64,000 nucleotides of DNA from Paenibacillus sp. HGH0039 (GCF_000411255.1 NZ_KE150413.1:2146580-2210579); one strand, 5' to 3'. Counted from the first letter of the stretch, positions 1 through 9,760 are shown. Notes: a model not told the origin generated them from the sequence alone. Translations and numbers: made by a program.

Positions 1-320
1 CGGTACAGGTCGAAGAACTGGACCTGGAGCTCGTCATGCACCTGCATGTAGGGGAATGGGCGAACGGGTCCTATACGCTGAAGCGGTACTATCTTGACGA
101 GGACTGGTGCGTCGTGAAGGCGTACCTTCAGCTGTCGCTCGTTTTCGCCTACAAGGCGTTCGGCAGGCTGCCGGGCCAGATCGAAGCCTACAACCTGCTC
201 ACCGGCGAAGCTTACCGGATCCGGCCCAAATTGGACGATTTGCAGGCTTCGATGGATTTTCTGCGGCTGACGGATACGCTTATGCGCGAGCCCAAGCGCG
301 GCCGGATTATGCTCGCTTAG
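1..320 (+). CDS. Unknown protein, C-terminal part only
   Basis: The reading frame is open from base 3, so the gene begins upstream of the window; the ATG at 36 is probably internal. About 105 residues are visible, rich in Leu, Tyr and Trp, with a LKRYYLDEDW segment and a Lys/Arg-rich end (MREPKRGR). No signal peptide, membrane span or recognisable motif is visible. I do not recognise the family and offer no function. No hairpin terminator follows the TAG. A divergent or weakly coupled promoter for the next gene must lie in 321-480. Confidence 0.55.
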   Translation, partial: VQVEELDLELVMHLHVGEWANGSYTLKRYYLDEDWCVVKAYLQLSLVFAYKAFGRLPGQIEAYNLLTGEAYRIRPKLDDLQASMDFLRLTDTLMREPKRGRIMLA

Positions 321-495
321 CCGGACGAAGCAATTCCTCATGAGCAGCTTTCCTTTTCTCCTTCATGGTGCCGGAATCTTGCCGTACGTTCATTAAAAAA
401 ACATCCGGCCGACCCGTCGCCTTACGTCTGAGACTTGTGATAAACTGTTTTAACCGCAAATTTTTTTGCGAAAAACAGGATGAATGGAGACGACC

Positions 496-1041
496 ATGAT
501 TATCGCCGACCGACCCTTTAACGTGAACGGATTATCGTATACGATCCGGTCAGCAGCCGACCGAGATGCGGAGCAGTTGTCCCGGCTAAGGATGCAGATC
601 GACGGAGAAACCGAAAATATGGACCGGGAACAAGGGGAAGCGTTCATCGACGCGCTTGGCTTCGAGCGGCTGATTCAAGCGGATTCGGACAGCCCGAGAA
701 ACTTGTTTCTGGTCGCGGCCGTAGAGGACCGGGTTGTCGCCTTCTCCAGATGCGAAGGAAATCATCTGATCCGGTTTTCCCACAAAGTCGAATTCGGGGT
801 GGGTGTGCTCAAGGAGTTCTGGGGGCACGGCATCGGGAAAAATCTATTAAAGACATCCATCGACTGGGCCGATTCCAACGGGATCAAGAAAATGACACTG
901 ACGGTTCTGGAAACGAACGAGAAAGCGGCTCAGCTCTATCGTAAGCTTGGTTTTGAGATCGAAGGGGTCCTGAAAAAGGACAAAATTCTATCGGACGGCA
1001 GCTATTACAGCACCCTTGTGATGGGGAGATTTAACAATTAA
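496..1041 (+). CDS. GNAT-family N-acetyltransferase
   Basis: A single GNAT domain of about 180 residues, predicted to transfer an acetyl group from acetyl-CoA to an amine. The acetyl-CoA loop appears as GVLKEFWGHGIGKNLL (motif A) and the C-terminal strand and helix as NEKAAQLYRKLGFEIEGVL (motif B, typical of the RimI/YhhY branch). The frame is open from an ATG at 484, but GGAG at 486-489 lies 6 nt before the ATG at 496, so 496 is preferred. It is a single-gene unit closed by a strong terminator at 1056-1091. The substrate cannot be told from sequence. Confidence 0.85.
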   Translation: MIIADRPFNVNGLSYTIRSAADRDAEQLSRLRMQIDGETENMDREQGEAFIDALGFERLIQADSDSPRNLFLVAAVEDRVVAFSRCEGNHLIRFSHKVEFGVGVLKEFWGHGIGKNLLKTSIDWADSNGIKKMTLTVLETNEKAAQLYRKLGFEIEGVLKKDKILSDGSYYSTLVMGRFNN

Positions 1042-1055
1042 TACTTTTTGCTGCG

Positions 1056-1091
1056 CAGGATAGGGGTCCATAGACCTCATCCTGTTTTTTT
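1056..1091 (+). terminator. Rho-independent terminator after GNAT gene
   Basis: The arms around 1057-1068 and 1073-1083 pair as a GC-rich stem (AGGAT...GGTC against GACCTCATCCT) with a 4-nt loop and are followed by a run of seven T. It ends the GNAT transcript. Confidence 0.8.
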
Positions 1092-1215
1092 CGTCCGGCT
1101 CTTTGAGCGATCCCCGGGACGGCAAAATTTCGGAATCCGACAGCTGCGGCAATGACCCGATTCCGCCGGAGGGCTGATTCCGGTTCGTGGATTTCAGGGA
1201 ACGGTAACTCGTCCT

Positions 1216-1250
1216 ATCCTTTTTTCGTTTATGGAGAAAGGATTTTTTTT
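1216..1250 (+). terminator. Terminator-like hairpin upstream of SGNH operon
   Basis: ATCCTTT (1216-1222) pairs with AAAGGAT (1237-1243) and is followed by T8. It lies about 90 nt before the SGNH gene with no gene of its own upstream, so it could be a leader attenuator or a second terminator. The stem is only 7 bp. Confidence 0.4.
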
Positions 1251-1339
1251 GATGGAACGGTATTTACAAAAACTTCTTTACACGTTGGGAAAGTCGAAGG
1301 TAAGTTTAAAGAAGGACCTTTTAACTAAACGGGGGAGTG

Positions 1340-2455
1340 ATGGAAGTGGAAGTGAAGCAAGCGGGAAAAATAGATATCGCCCGGTACGACCGGAACTTAC
1401 AAACGGACACGATGGCCGATGAGGCAGCCGTGTGGCATGATCCCCGCCGGGCTCCGTTTACGATTTCGGGGTTTGCGTGGCTGGAGACGGAAGGCCGGTA
1501 CCGGAGACTGCCCGTACGTCCGGACCGCAAGCTGCCGGAAGCGGTCGACCGGCTCGCGGATTGCACGGCGGGCGGGCAGATCCGCTTTATTACCGATACG
1601 GCGCAGCTGTCCGTCCGCGTCCGGCTCGGCGGCAATGCCGCCATGCCTCATATGACGGCACTGGGCCAGTGCGGGTTCGACTGCTACATCGGGGAACCGG
1701 GCAATCAGCGCTATGTTGCAACCGCTTCCTTTAAACCGGGAGACTGCGAGTACAACTCCCGGCTCTACCGGTTCGAGGAGAAGCGGATGCGGCACATCAC
1801 GCTGAATTTCCCTCTCTACCAAGGGGTGGAGGAGGTCTGGATCGGAACGGACGAGGATGCCCTTGTAGAAGAACCGCTCCCCTATGAAAGTCCGGGCAGG
1901 ATCATCATCTACGGCACCTCGATCACCCAGGGCGGCTGCGCGAACCGGCCGGGCATGAGTTATCCGGGCATTTTGAGCCGGCACATAAACCGGGAGTTCA
2001 TCAATCTCGGTTTTTCGGGCAGCGGCAAAGGCGAGCCGGAAGTAGCCAAGGTAATCCGCGAAATCGGGAATCCCGCTCTGCTGGTCCTCGATTATGAGGC
2101 CAACACGGGCGAACCGGAGAACATCCGGGCCACACTGCCGGTTTTTATCGACTTGTACCGGGAAAAGCACCCCGAAGTTCCGATTCTCGTTGTCTCCTGC
2201 ATCGAGTTCGCCGCCGCCAGGTTTGACCCGGCTGTGCGCAAGAAACTGGACGACAGGCGGGCCATACAGCGGCAGACCGTTGAGGACCGGATCGCGAAGG
2301 GCGACTCGTTCATCACGTTCTTCGACGGATCGGCTCTGCTCGGCGAAGACGGGGACGAGTGTACGGTGGACGGGATTCACCCGACCGATCTCGGTTTTAA
2401 ACGGATGGCGGACGGACTTCTCCGGGTATTCAACCGATGCTTGCGGGCCGAGTGA
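1340..2455 (+). CDS. SGNH/GDSL hydrolase with GxDLY-type N-terminal domain
   Basis: Predicted cytoplasmic esterase or deacetylase of the two-domain SGNH type: an N-terminal jelly-roll of about 170 residues (GxDLY-like, seen as CGFDCYIGE) followed by the SGNH domain. Block I is IIIYGTSITQGG with the nucleophile Ser, the glycine block is NLGFSGSG, block III is DYEANTG in place of GxND, and the catalytic Asp/His are in DGIHPTDLG. There is no signal peptide. GTG 1337, ATG 1340 and GTG 1346 are all possible starts; GGGGGAG at 1331-1337 is best spaced for 1346. It begins the operon with a binding lipoprotein and YesMN, so it probably trims acylated carbohydrate. Confidence 0.85.
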   Translation: MEVEVKQAGKIDIARYDRNLQTDTMADEAAVWHDPRRAPFTISGFAWLETEGRYRRLPVRPDRKLPEAVDRLADCTAGGQIRFITDTAQLSVRVRLGGNAAMPHMTALGQCGFDCYIGEPGNQRYVATASFKPGDCEYNSRLYRFEEKRMRHITLNFPLYQGVEEVWIGTDEDALVEEPLPYESPGRIIIYGTSITQGGCANRPGMSYPGILSRHINREFINLGFSGSGKGEPEVAKVIREIGNPALLVLDYEANTGEPENIRATLPVFIDLYREKHPEVPILVVSCIEFAAARFDPAVRKKLDDRRAIQRQTVEDRIAKGDSFITFFDGSALLGEDGDECTVDGIHPTDLGFKRMADGLLRVFNRCLRAE

Positions 2456-2463
2456 GACAGCGG

Positions 2464-4029
2464 ATGCGCATATCGAGCCGCTTCGGCTTCCGTCCGCTAC
2501 GTCCGCTTGCTTTGCTCAGAATTTCGCTCCTCTTGGGGGCGCTGGCCGCCGCTTCCGCAGGTTGTGAACGTGCGCCGGAAGCGGCCCGAGGCGGACTTAT
2601 TCCGCCCGGTTCCGCATCACCCGCCGATTCCATCTCGATTGTGACGAACACGATCGGGCTGAGCTTTCCGCAGGGGCTGGACGAGAATAACAATCCTTAC
2701 CTGCGTTATATTGAAAAAAACACCGGGCTGAATATTAAGGTGACGCTCCCGCCCCAGGATGTGTATCCCGAAAAGCTGAACGTCATCATGGCTTCGGGCA
2801 ACACGCCGGATCTTATTAATTATTCCGATAAAGTATGGATGAACGATAACGCCAGACAGAACAAACTGATGCCGCTGGACGAGCTGATCGACCGCTACGG
2901 CAAAGACCTCAAGGAGAAGATTCCGAAAGAAGCGTGGGATCAGGTCACCGTCGACGGCAAAATTTACGCGGTTCCGAGTCTGAACGAAGTGAAAGGGCTG
3001 GAGCTGATGTACGTGCGCAAAGACTGGCTGGACCGTCTCGGACTCGCTCCGCCCGTCACCTTGGACGATTATTATAAGGTGATCCGCGCTTTTACGTTGG
3101 ACGACCCGGACGGCAACGGGCTTAACGACACGATCGGGCTGACGTTCGGCGATGCTCTTGCCCGTTCGGCGCCCTTCTTCGGCGCGTTCGGCGTGCAGCT
3201 CGATCAGTGGGCGGACCGTTACGGGGAGCTTGCTTACACCAGTACACTGCCGGAGACGAAAGAGGCTCTAGCTTTTTTGAGAAAGCTGTACCGCGAGAAG
3301 CTTCTGGACCCCGAATTTCCGCTGAACCGCAATGCCAGCATGATGGACAAAGTCAAGAACGGCAAGGTCGGGCTGTTCTCCGCCACCTGGTACGATACAC
3401 GGGGGCCGATTGCGGCCAATATGCAGAAAGACCCGCGGGCCGTCTGGATTCCGCTTGAATACCCGACAGGCCCGGATGGACATAGCGGCGTCTATGCGAC
3501 CAGCCTTATCCGCTCGTACAACGTGATTCCGGTAGGGAGCACTAATCCCGAGGGCGTCATCCGGTATCTGAATTTCATTGCGGGCGACGGTTACAAGACG
3601 CTGAAGCTGGGCTTCGAGAACGAAATCTGGTCGATGCAGAACGGGAAGATGATCACCAACTTCGAGGAACACGACAAACATATATACCGGGGAATATACC
3701 AGGCGATGGCAGATGTTCCAGACAAGGAGATTTCTAAAATGCGGCTCGATTCTCTTGGCGATTTTCATTTGTACGACAATTTAAGACGAATCGAAGGCCA
3801 CTTGATCCCGAATGCTTTCTACGGCTCGCCGACCCCGTCGATGAGCAAATACTACAACATCAAGGGGAAGGAACTGATGGAACATTTCGTTCGTATCATT
3901 GTGGGCGTCGAGCCTTTGGACTCGTTCGAAATGGCTGTAGAACGGTGGAGGAAAGAAGGCGGAGATGACATGACCCGGGAAGTGAACGAGTGGTATAAGA
4001 AGCAGGGCATCCCGCAGGGTGCGCGATGA
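2464..4029 (+). CDS. Extracellular solute-binding lipoprotein (ABC sugar family)
   Basis: A family-1-like carbohydrate-binding lipoprotein of the LipO/YtcQ type common in Paenibacillus. A basic N-terminus and hydrophobic core lead to lipobox ASAGC (Cys34 from this start); the body has the typical GNTPDLINY segment and a Ca-loop-like DPDGNGLND. The frame stays open to an ATG at 2437, which would overlap the SGNH gene by 19 nt; 2464 gives a normal signal peptide. It overlaps the sensor kinase by 4 nt (ATGA), and no permeases are in this operon. This lipoprotein may therefore feed ligand information to the kinase rather than, or as well as, serving the importer at 7.7 kb. Confidence 0.9.
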   Translation: MRISSRFGFRPLRPLALLRISLLLGALAAASAGCERAPEAARGGLIPPGSASPADSISIVTNTIGLSFPQGLDENNNPYLRYIEKNTGLNIKVTLPPQDVYPEKLNVIMASGNTPDLINYSDKVWMNDNARQNKLMPLDELIDRYGKDLKEKIPKEAWDQVTVDGKIYAVPSLNEVKGLELMYVRKDWLDRLGLAPPVTLDDYYKVIRAFTLDDPDGNGLNDTIGLTFGDALARSAPFFGAFGVQLDQWADRYGELAYTSTLPETKEALAFLRKLYREKLLDPEFPLNRNASMMDKVKNGKVGLFSATWYDTRGPIAANMQKDPRAVWIPLEYPTGPDGHSGVYATSLIRSYNVIPVGSTNPEGVIRYLNFIAGDGYKTLKLGFENEIWSMQNGKMITNFEEHDKHIYRGIYQAMADVPDKEISKMRLDSLGDFHLYDNLRRIEGHLIPNAFYGSPTPSMSKYYNIKGKELMEHFVRIIVGVEPLDSFEMAVERWRKEGGDDMTREVNEWYKKQGIPQGAR

Positions 4030-5867
4030 GGAAGACGCTGCGCTGGTTGCGGGACAAGTTTCAGCGGAATATACAAGTCCGGCTGACCTGCTACTTTCTG
4101 CTCATTCTGCTGCCGCTCGTGCTGGTGAGTCTCTTCGCCAATGAGCGTTCCCAGCAGATTCTCGTCGAGCAGGCTGCGGAGAGATCCCGGCTGGCTTTGA
4201 ATTCCGCGATGGACTACATCGATTTGACGCTGCAGAGCGTCGAGGAGCTGTCGACACTGATCTCGACGGACTCAGAGCTGATCGGCACCTTGTCGCGCAA
4301 CGGCAGGGAGCTGACTCCCCGAGCCGTGATGGACTTTTCGCAAATGATGAAGCAGTTGTCCAACATGAACTCCATCAATCACATTGCCGCCCAGATTTCC
4401 ATTTACCATTATCCGTCCACCAGGATGTTTTCCACGAATTACGGCACGAGATACCTGGATAAGAGCCAGCAGGAGTTTATGCAGAGCATGACGCTCCGAA
4501 ACGGCACGGGTATTCTGTACATGCTGCCCGGCGAAATCATATACGGGAGCACCACCTTCGGAGAGTTGATGAATTCGGACAGCGTGACCCTGGTCCGCTC
4601 GATGGACCTGTACAACCCTCTGCGGGAGCAGAACGTCCTGCTTGTCACGCTGAACAAAACGCGGCTGCTTAATCTCATCAAGCCGCTGCTTCCTTCACCA
4701 CAGACTAAGATCTATCTGACCAACGCCAACAACAACCTGATCGCGGGGATCAGCCAGGAAGGGGAGACCCGGGACAAATACCTGCCCTCCGAACCGGACA
4801 TGCTGTCGGTCACGATTACATCCAACACGTCCAATTGGAAGCTGACGATGATGCAGCCGAAGAGCGAGTTATACAGTAAAACGGAGCAGGTCAAGCTGTA
4901 TACGTACGGCATTATTACGATCAGTATTTTGCTCGCGCTATGGATTTCCTGGATCGTCTACACGGGTATCGCATCGCCGCTTCAGAAGCTCTCGCACGGA
5001 ATCAAGCGGCTCGGCAGCGGCAAGCTGAGCATCCAGCTGGAAAACAGGCGCAGGGACGAATTCGGTTATTTGACGGAGGCGTTCAACCAGATGGCCCAGC
5101 AGCAGAAGCATCTGATCGAGGATCATTACGAGCAGGAGCTGAGGCTGGCCAAGACGGAGCTGAAATTTTTGCAGTCGCAGATCAATCCCCATTTTCTGTA
5201 CAACACGCTCGACTCCATCTACTGGACGGCCAAAAACTACGAGGCGGACGAAATCAGTGAAATGGTGCTGAATTTGTCGCGGTTTTTCCGGCTCAGCCTG
5301 AATAAAGGGCGCGAAGTTTTTTCGGTGGAAGAAAGCTTCGCGCACCTGCATTACTATATCCGGATTCAGCAGATCCGGTTTCTCGAAAACTTCGAGGTGC
5401 AGTACCGGATGGAAGACGAGACGAAAGGGATTCCGCTTCTCAAGCTGCTGCTCCAGCCGCTGGTAGAGAACGCCATCCTCCACGGTATGGACGGAAAAGA
5501 AGACGGCGGCCGCCTCGTTGTTTCCTCCCGGCTGGAGGAAGGGTTTCTCGTGCTGGAAGTGAAGGACAACGGAAGCGGCATCCCGCAGGAGCGGCTGGCC
5601 TATATCCAGGAGGAGCTGGGCAGGCTCCACAGGCGCAAGGGCAAGCTATACTCGCTGGATGAGGAAGGCGTGGACGACCTGTTCGGGCTCAGGAACGTCG
5701 TGTCCCGGATCAAGCTGTATTACGGCGGAAGCGCGGAGCTGAGCATCGACAGCTCAGAAGGCGGAGGCACCTGCACGGCGCTTAAGCTTCCCCTAGTCCG
5801 CTGCAGAGAAGATTTCAGTCCCGGTGCGGACAGCATGATCGACTACAAGGAGGAGACGGGAACATGA
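4026..5867 (+). CDS. YesM-type sensor histidine kinase
   Basis: Membrane sensor kinase. Order: TM1 (about residues 18-38), extracellular dCache-like sensor, TM2 (about 294-316), HAMP, His_kinase domain with the phospho-acceptor His389 in INPHFLYNTLDSI, and HATPase with LVENAILHG (N box), DNGSGIP (G1) and a C-terminal GLRNVVSRIKLYYG. This is the LytS/YesM class in which the His lies in NPHF. It is translationally coupled to both neighbours through 4-nt ATGA overlaps, which supports SBP, kinase and response regulator acting as one sensing unit for an extracellular sugar. Confidence 0.95.
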   Translation: MRKTLRWLRDKFQRNIQVRLTCYFLLILLPLVLVSLFANERSQQILVEQAAERSRLALNSAMDYIDLTLQSVEELSTLISTDSELIGTLSRNGRELTPRAVMDFSQMMKQLSNMNSINHIAAQISIYHYPSTRMFSTNYGTRYLDKSQQEFMQSMTLRNGTGILYMLPGEIIYGSTTFGELMNSDSVTLVRSMDLYNPLREQNVLLVTLNKTRLLNLIKPLLPSPQTKIYLTNANNNLIAGISQEGETRDKYLPSEPDMLSVTITSNTSNWKLTMMQPKSELYSKTEQVKLYTYGIITISILLALWISWIVYTGIASPLQKLSHGIKRLGSGKLSIQLENRRRDEFGYLTEAFNQMAQQQKHLIEDHYEQELRLAKTELKFLQSQINPHFLYNTLDSIYWTAKNYEADEISEMVLNLSRFFRLSLNKGREVFSVEESFAHLHYYIRIQQIRFLENFEVQYRMEDETKGIPLLKLLLQPLVENAILHGMDGKEDGGRLVVSSRLEEGFLVLEVKDNGSGIPQERLAYIQEELGRLHRRKGKLYSLDEEGVDDLFGLRNVVSRIKLYYGGSAELSIDSSEGGGTCTALKLPLVRCREDFSPGADSMIDYKEETGT

Positions 5868-7462
5868 ATGTAATGATCGTCGAGGATGAAGTGCGCCTGC
5901 GCACTTCGCTCGTAAACAATATTCCGTGGGAAGACAACGGAATCGAAGTGATTGCCCAGGCGGCGAGCGGGACGGAAGCGCTGTTTCTGTTCGAGCGAAA
6001 AAAGCCGGACATCGTGCTGCTCGATGTCCAGATGCCGGAGATGGACGGGCTTACGCTGGCCCGCAAGCTGCGCGAGAAGGATGCCTTCGTCAAGATGATT
6101 ATTCTCAGCGGGCACGATAATTTCGGCTTCGCCCAGAAAGCGATCGAGGCCGGTGTTTCCCAGTACCTGCTTAAGCCCGCAGGGGACGGGGAAATTCTGG
6201 AGGCGGTTCTGAGCGCAGCCGAACAGCTCCGGCAGGAGCTGGAGCGCTGGCACAGCCAGTCGGAGCTCCAGGAGAAATGGTCGGAGCATCTGCCCCAGCT
6301 GCAGAGCGCGTTTTTCCAAAACCTGATCGGCGGCAAGTACGCCCTCTGGGAAATCCGCAAGATCAGCAGGGACTATCTGCTTGATCTGGACGAAAGCATG
6401 CAGTACGCCGTAGCCGTAGCCGACGTCGATCCGCTCGGCCCCGAAGAATCCCGCTACAAAAGCGGGGATATGCCGCTGCTGCGCTTCTCGCTGCAATGTG
6501 TCGCCCGCGAGTTTCTCCAGCCGCATTCGTGCTGGGTGAATACGGACGCAAGCGGGTACACGCTAGTGCTCTTCGCCATGCCGGCGGACGATTCGCCCAA
6601 CGACGTGATGCTCCGCGTGCATGCCGCGGTCGTGAAGCTGCTCTCCCAGGCTAAGGAATGCCTGAAGGTCACCTGCAGCGCGGGAATCAGCGGAGGGACC
6701 GGCGGCCTCACGGAGATCAGCAAGCTGTACGCGCAGGCGTACCAGGCGCTGCAGGACCGCATCGTGTACGGGGCGGACATCGCGGTTCCGTACCGGGACA
6801 AGCCGGCGGCCGGCACATCGGTGCCGCTTTCTCCGGGCCTGGAGAAGACGCTGGAGATCGCGCTCGAAACCGGCGATGCCGACAAGGCGATGGATACCCT
6901 CTCGGAGCTGTGGGATCAGGCGATGGAAGGAACGGAGACCGCTGCGGGCATGCATGAGGCGCTGATGTACTGGACGAGCCTGATGATCCGGCTCATTCAT
7001 AAGCAGGGCTGGAGCGTGCAGGATGTCGTGAAGGACGACTACCCGTACTACCGGGACGTCACGATGCTGAGCACGAAGCAGCAGATCCGGGCCTGGCTGG
7101 AGCGTTCCGTGCTCCATTACTCGGCCTATCTGCAGGAACAGCGCAAAACGACGAGCCACGGCGTCGTGAAAACGATCCTGTCCATAGTCGAGAAGGAGAT
7201 CGACAGCGACATCACCCTCCACAGCGTGGCGGACCGGCTCTATGTCAATTCCTCGTACTTAAGCCGTTTGTTTAAGCAGGAAACGGGTGTCGCGTTTTCC
7301 ACGTACGTGCTGGAACGGAAAATGGACCGCGCCAAGGCGGCGCTGCTGGAAGGCGCCAAGGTGTATGATGCGGCCAGGCTGGTCGGCTACCGGGACGTCA
7401 GCTATTTTACGAAAGTGTTCCGCAAATATTGGGGCGTCACTCCGGGCGAAATGAAGCCCTAG
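5864..7462 (+). CDS. YesN-type response regulator, AraC-family output
   Basis: The receiver domain (1-120) carries the acidic pair at VEDE and the phospho-acceptor Asp54 in VLLDVQMPEMDG; the switch Lys is in QYLLKPA. A central region of about 300 residues follows, then a C-terminal AraC double helix-turn-helix (about 430-532) with SSYLSRLFKQETG and a second helix pair ending GVTPGEMKP. It is the cognate regulator of the overlapping kinase and most likely activates the adjacent permease/SBP operon at 7767-11254. A weak hairpin terminator lies about 120 nt after the stop. Confidence 0.95.
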   Translation: MNVMIVEDEVRLRTSLVNNIPWEDNGIEVIAQAASGTEALFLFERKKPDIVLLDVQMPEMDGLTLARKLREKDAFVKMIILSGHDNFGFAQKAIEAGVSQYLLKPAGDGEILEAVLSAAEQLRQELERWHSQSELQEKWSEHLPQLQSAFFQNLIGGKYALWEIRKISRDYLLDLDESMQYAVAVADVDPLGPEESRYKSGDMPLLRFSLQCVAREFLQPHSCWVNTDASGYTLVLFAMPADDSPNDVMLRVHAAVVKLLSQAKECLKVTCSAGISGGTGGLTEISKLYAQAYQALQDRIVYGADIAVPYRDKPAAGTSVPLSPGLEKTLEIALETGDADKAMDTLSELWDQAMEGTETAAGMHEALMYWTSLMIRLIHKQGWSVQDVVKDDYPYYRDVTMLSTKQQIRAWLERSVLHYSAYLQEQRKTTSHGVVKTILSIVEKEIDSDITLHSVADRLYVNSSYLSRLFKQETGVAFSTYVLERKMDRAKAALLEGAKVYDAARLVGYRDVSYFTKVFRKYWGVTPGEMKP

Positions 7463-7585
7463 CGTCAGGGGACGGGGCAAGGTACAGGACGTTCATCGGA
7501 TCGTGACCTTCAAGGCGATTTTTTACTAATTTTCCTTATAAAAGTAAGGATGCAAATTGCATCAATAAAAGTGAAAAAAAGCTAT

Positions 7586-7615
7586 CCGCCGCATTCGGGC
7601 GGGCGGCTTTTTTTT
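7586..7615 (+). terminator. Terminator after YesMN operon
   Basis: CCGCC (7586-7590) pairs with GGCGG (7602-7606) within a longer imperfect GC stem, followed by T8. The rest of 7463-7766 holds no gene; it should contain the promoter of the importer operon, but I could not pick convincing -35/-10 boxes. Confidence 0.65.
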
Positions 7616-7766
7616 ATGGGACGCGTTTGCCATCCGGAGTGTTTTCAGGAAGCGTCAGCGCGCTATCAAAGTACCACAAATAGTAATGAGTGTCCTCTAC
7701 TACGGATTTCGCGCAGGTTCTACACTTAGTACTATACAAAAGCGAAAGCGCATAAGGGGGGATTCG

Positions 7767-8723
7767 ATGAGACAGCCTGCTTCTGAAGTAAACGTCTCCC
7801 GGTCGAAACAAAGTTATTCCAGACAACTGGGATCGGATATCCGCAAGGATTGGGATTTATATCTGCTGCTCGTGCCGGGTATCCTGTTTGTTTTACTTTT
7901 CAAATACACGCCGATGTACGGCCTCGTCATCGCGTTCAAGGATTTCAATATTTTCGACGGAATGGCGGCAAGCCCGTGGGTAGGACTCGAGCATTTCAAA
8001 AAACTGTTTACCTCGCAGGAGTTCGGCGGTGTTTTCGTCAACACGCTTATTATCTCTCTGCTGAAAATCGTCATTTTGTTTCCGCTTCCCATTGTCGTCG
8101 CCATTCTGATGAACGAAATGAAAAACATGCTGTTCAAGCGCACCATCCAAACGGTCATTTACCTGCCGCACTTTCTGTCCTGGGTCATCGTCAGCGGAAT
8201 TTTCATCGACCTGTTGTCCACGAACGGAGGACTCGTCAACAAAGTGCTGATCAGCCTGGGGCTGGAACAGATCGCCTTCTTCATGGACAGCAGCGTATTC
8301 CGCAGCGTCCTTGTCACATCGGCCGGCTGGAAGGAAACCGGATGGGGCATCATCGTTTACCTCGCCGCGTTTTCGACGATCGATCCCCAGCTATACGAAG
8401 CCGCCAAAATGGACGGCGCGGGGCGAATGAAGCAGATTTGGCACATCACGCTGCCCGGAATTTTGCCGACGATCCTGCTGATGTTTATCCTCCGTCTGGG
8501 CTCTGTGCTCGAAGCGGGTACGGAACAAATTCTCGTGATGTATAACCCTACCGTTTACAACGTTTCCGACGTGATCGGCACGTTCGTGTACCGGATGGGT
8601 CTGGGCAACCAGGATTACAGCTTTACGACCGCCGTCGGACTTTTCGAGTCGGTTATCGCCTTCTCGCTTGTCATCACCGGCAATTATTTAAGCCGCAGAT
8701 ATTTGCAGCGCGGAATTTGGTAG
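7767..8723 (+). CDS. ABC sugar permease, LplB-type
   Basis: Inner-membrane subunit of a carbohydrate importer, about 318 residues with six predicted spans. DWDLYLLLVPGILFVLLFKY is the usual first span of the LplB family, and the EAA loop that docks the ATPase is YEAAKMDGAG...IWHITLPGILPTI. The frame is open from 7686, but AAGGGGGG at 7754-7761 fixes the ATG at 7767. It is followed 16 nt later by its partner permease and then a binding lipoprotein. No ATPase gene is present, which is usual for this family. Confidence 0.93.
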   Translation: MRQPASEVNVSRSKQSYSRQLGSDIRKDWDLYLLLVPGILFVLLFKYTPMYGLVIAFKDFNIFDGMAASPWVGLEHFKKLFTSQEFGGVFVNTLIISLLKIVILFPLPIVVAILMNEMKNMLFKRTIQTVIYLPHFLSWVIVSGIFIDLLSTNGGLVNKVLISLGLEQIAFFMDSSVFRSVLVTSAGWKETGWGIIVYLAAFSTIDPQLYEAAKMDGAGRMKQIWHITLPGILPTILLMFILRLGSVLEAGTEQILVMYNPTVYNVSDVIGTFVYRMGLGNQDYSFTTAVGLFESVIAFSLVITGNYLSRRYLQRGIW

Positions 8724-8739
8724 AGAGGAAGAGACGCAT

Positions 8740-9663
8740 ATGAATACAGACGCAGCCCTGCCTGCCGTAAAGCCGCACAAACGCAGAAAACCCCGGACGA
8801 CCTGGTCCGAGAAGATGTTCCATCTGATCAATTATACCCTATTTATCCTGTTCGGAGTGGCAACGCTGCTGCCGTTCCTGAATCTGATCTCCAAATCGCT
8901 GAGCGATGAATCCGCTGTCATATCCGGACAGGTCAGTCTGTTTCCGGTCGGTTTTCAGTTAAGCACCTATGCCTATGTGCTGCAGGATCAGATGTTTCTG
9001 AATTCGTTTAAAATATCCATCCTGATCACGGTCGTCGGCACCCTGCTCAGTCTTTTTCTGACCACGATTACGGCTTATCCGCTTTCGAAAACAAGGCTGC
9101 GGGGCCGCAAATGGCTGCTGCTGGTGTTCATCTTCACGATGCTGTTCAGCGGCGGGCTCATTCCGATGTACCTGCTTATGCAGAACTTGAATCTGGTCAA
9201 CACACTGCCCGCTCTTTTCCTGCCGGCCATGGTGAACGTGTATAACATGCTCATCATCAAAAACTATTTCGAAGGGCTGCCCGAAAGCCTTGAGGAATCG
9301 GCGAAAATGGACGGGGCCAGCAATCTGCGCATTTTGTTCAGCATCATGCTTCCGCTTTCCATGCCGGTACTGGCCACGATCGGGCTCTTTTTCGCCGTGT
9401 ATTTCTGGAACGATTATTTTGCCGCCATGATTTACATTACGAATCCGAGTCTGAAGCCGATGCAGCTGTTTCTGAAAGAACTGCTCATTTCGTCCACCGG
9501 GGATTTCCTCCGGAACAACAATCTGGATTCTTCCATGAATACGACCCCGCAGTCGATTCAGGCGGCCTCGATTCTGCTGGCAACCCTGCCGATCCTGCTC
9601 GTTTATCCGTTTCTGCAGAAATATTTCGTGAAAGGTGTCCTGGTCGGCTCCGTCAAAGGCTGA
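8740..9663 (+). CDS. ABC sugar permease, YtcP/MalG-type
   Basis: Second permease of the importer, about 307 residues, with six spans and the EAA motif EESAKMDGASNLRILF...MLPLSMPVL. The C-terminus LLVYPFLQKYFVKGVLVGSVKG is the hallmark ending of the YtcP group. It has an RBS (GGAAGAG) 8-10 nt before the ATG and forms a heterodimer with the preceding permease. It is co-transcribed with the SBP that follows. Confidence 0.93.
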   Translation: MNTDAALPAVKPHKRRKPRTTWSEKMFHLINYTLFILFGVATLLPFLNLISKSLSDESAVISGQVSLFPVGFQLSTYAYVLQDQMFLNSFKISILITVVGTLLSLFLTTITAYPLSKTRLRGRKWLLLVFIFTMLFSGGLIPMYLLMQNLNLVNTLPALFLPAMVNVYNMLIIKNYFEGLPESLEESAKMDGASNLRILFSIMLPLSMPVLATIGLFFAVYFWNDYFAAMIYITNPSLKPMQLFLKELLISSTGDFLRNNNLDSSMNTTPQSIQAASILLATLPILLVYPFLQKYFVKGVLVGSVKG

Positions 9664-9760
9664 CACGACACTTCATCCTGAAAGGCGGTGAGGCCCTTCT
9701 TTTGAGGCTTGCGGAACTCGGCTCGGTCTTGTTGTTCAACTAAAAGGGAGGTTTACATCT

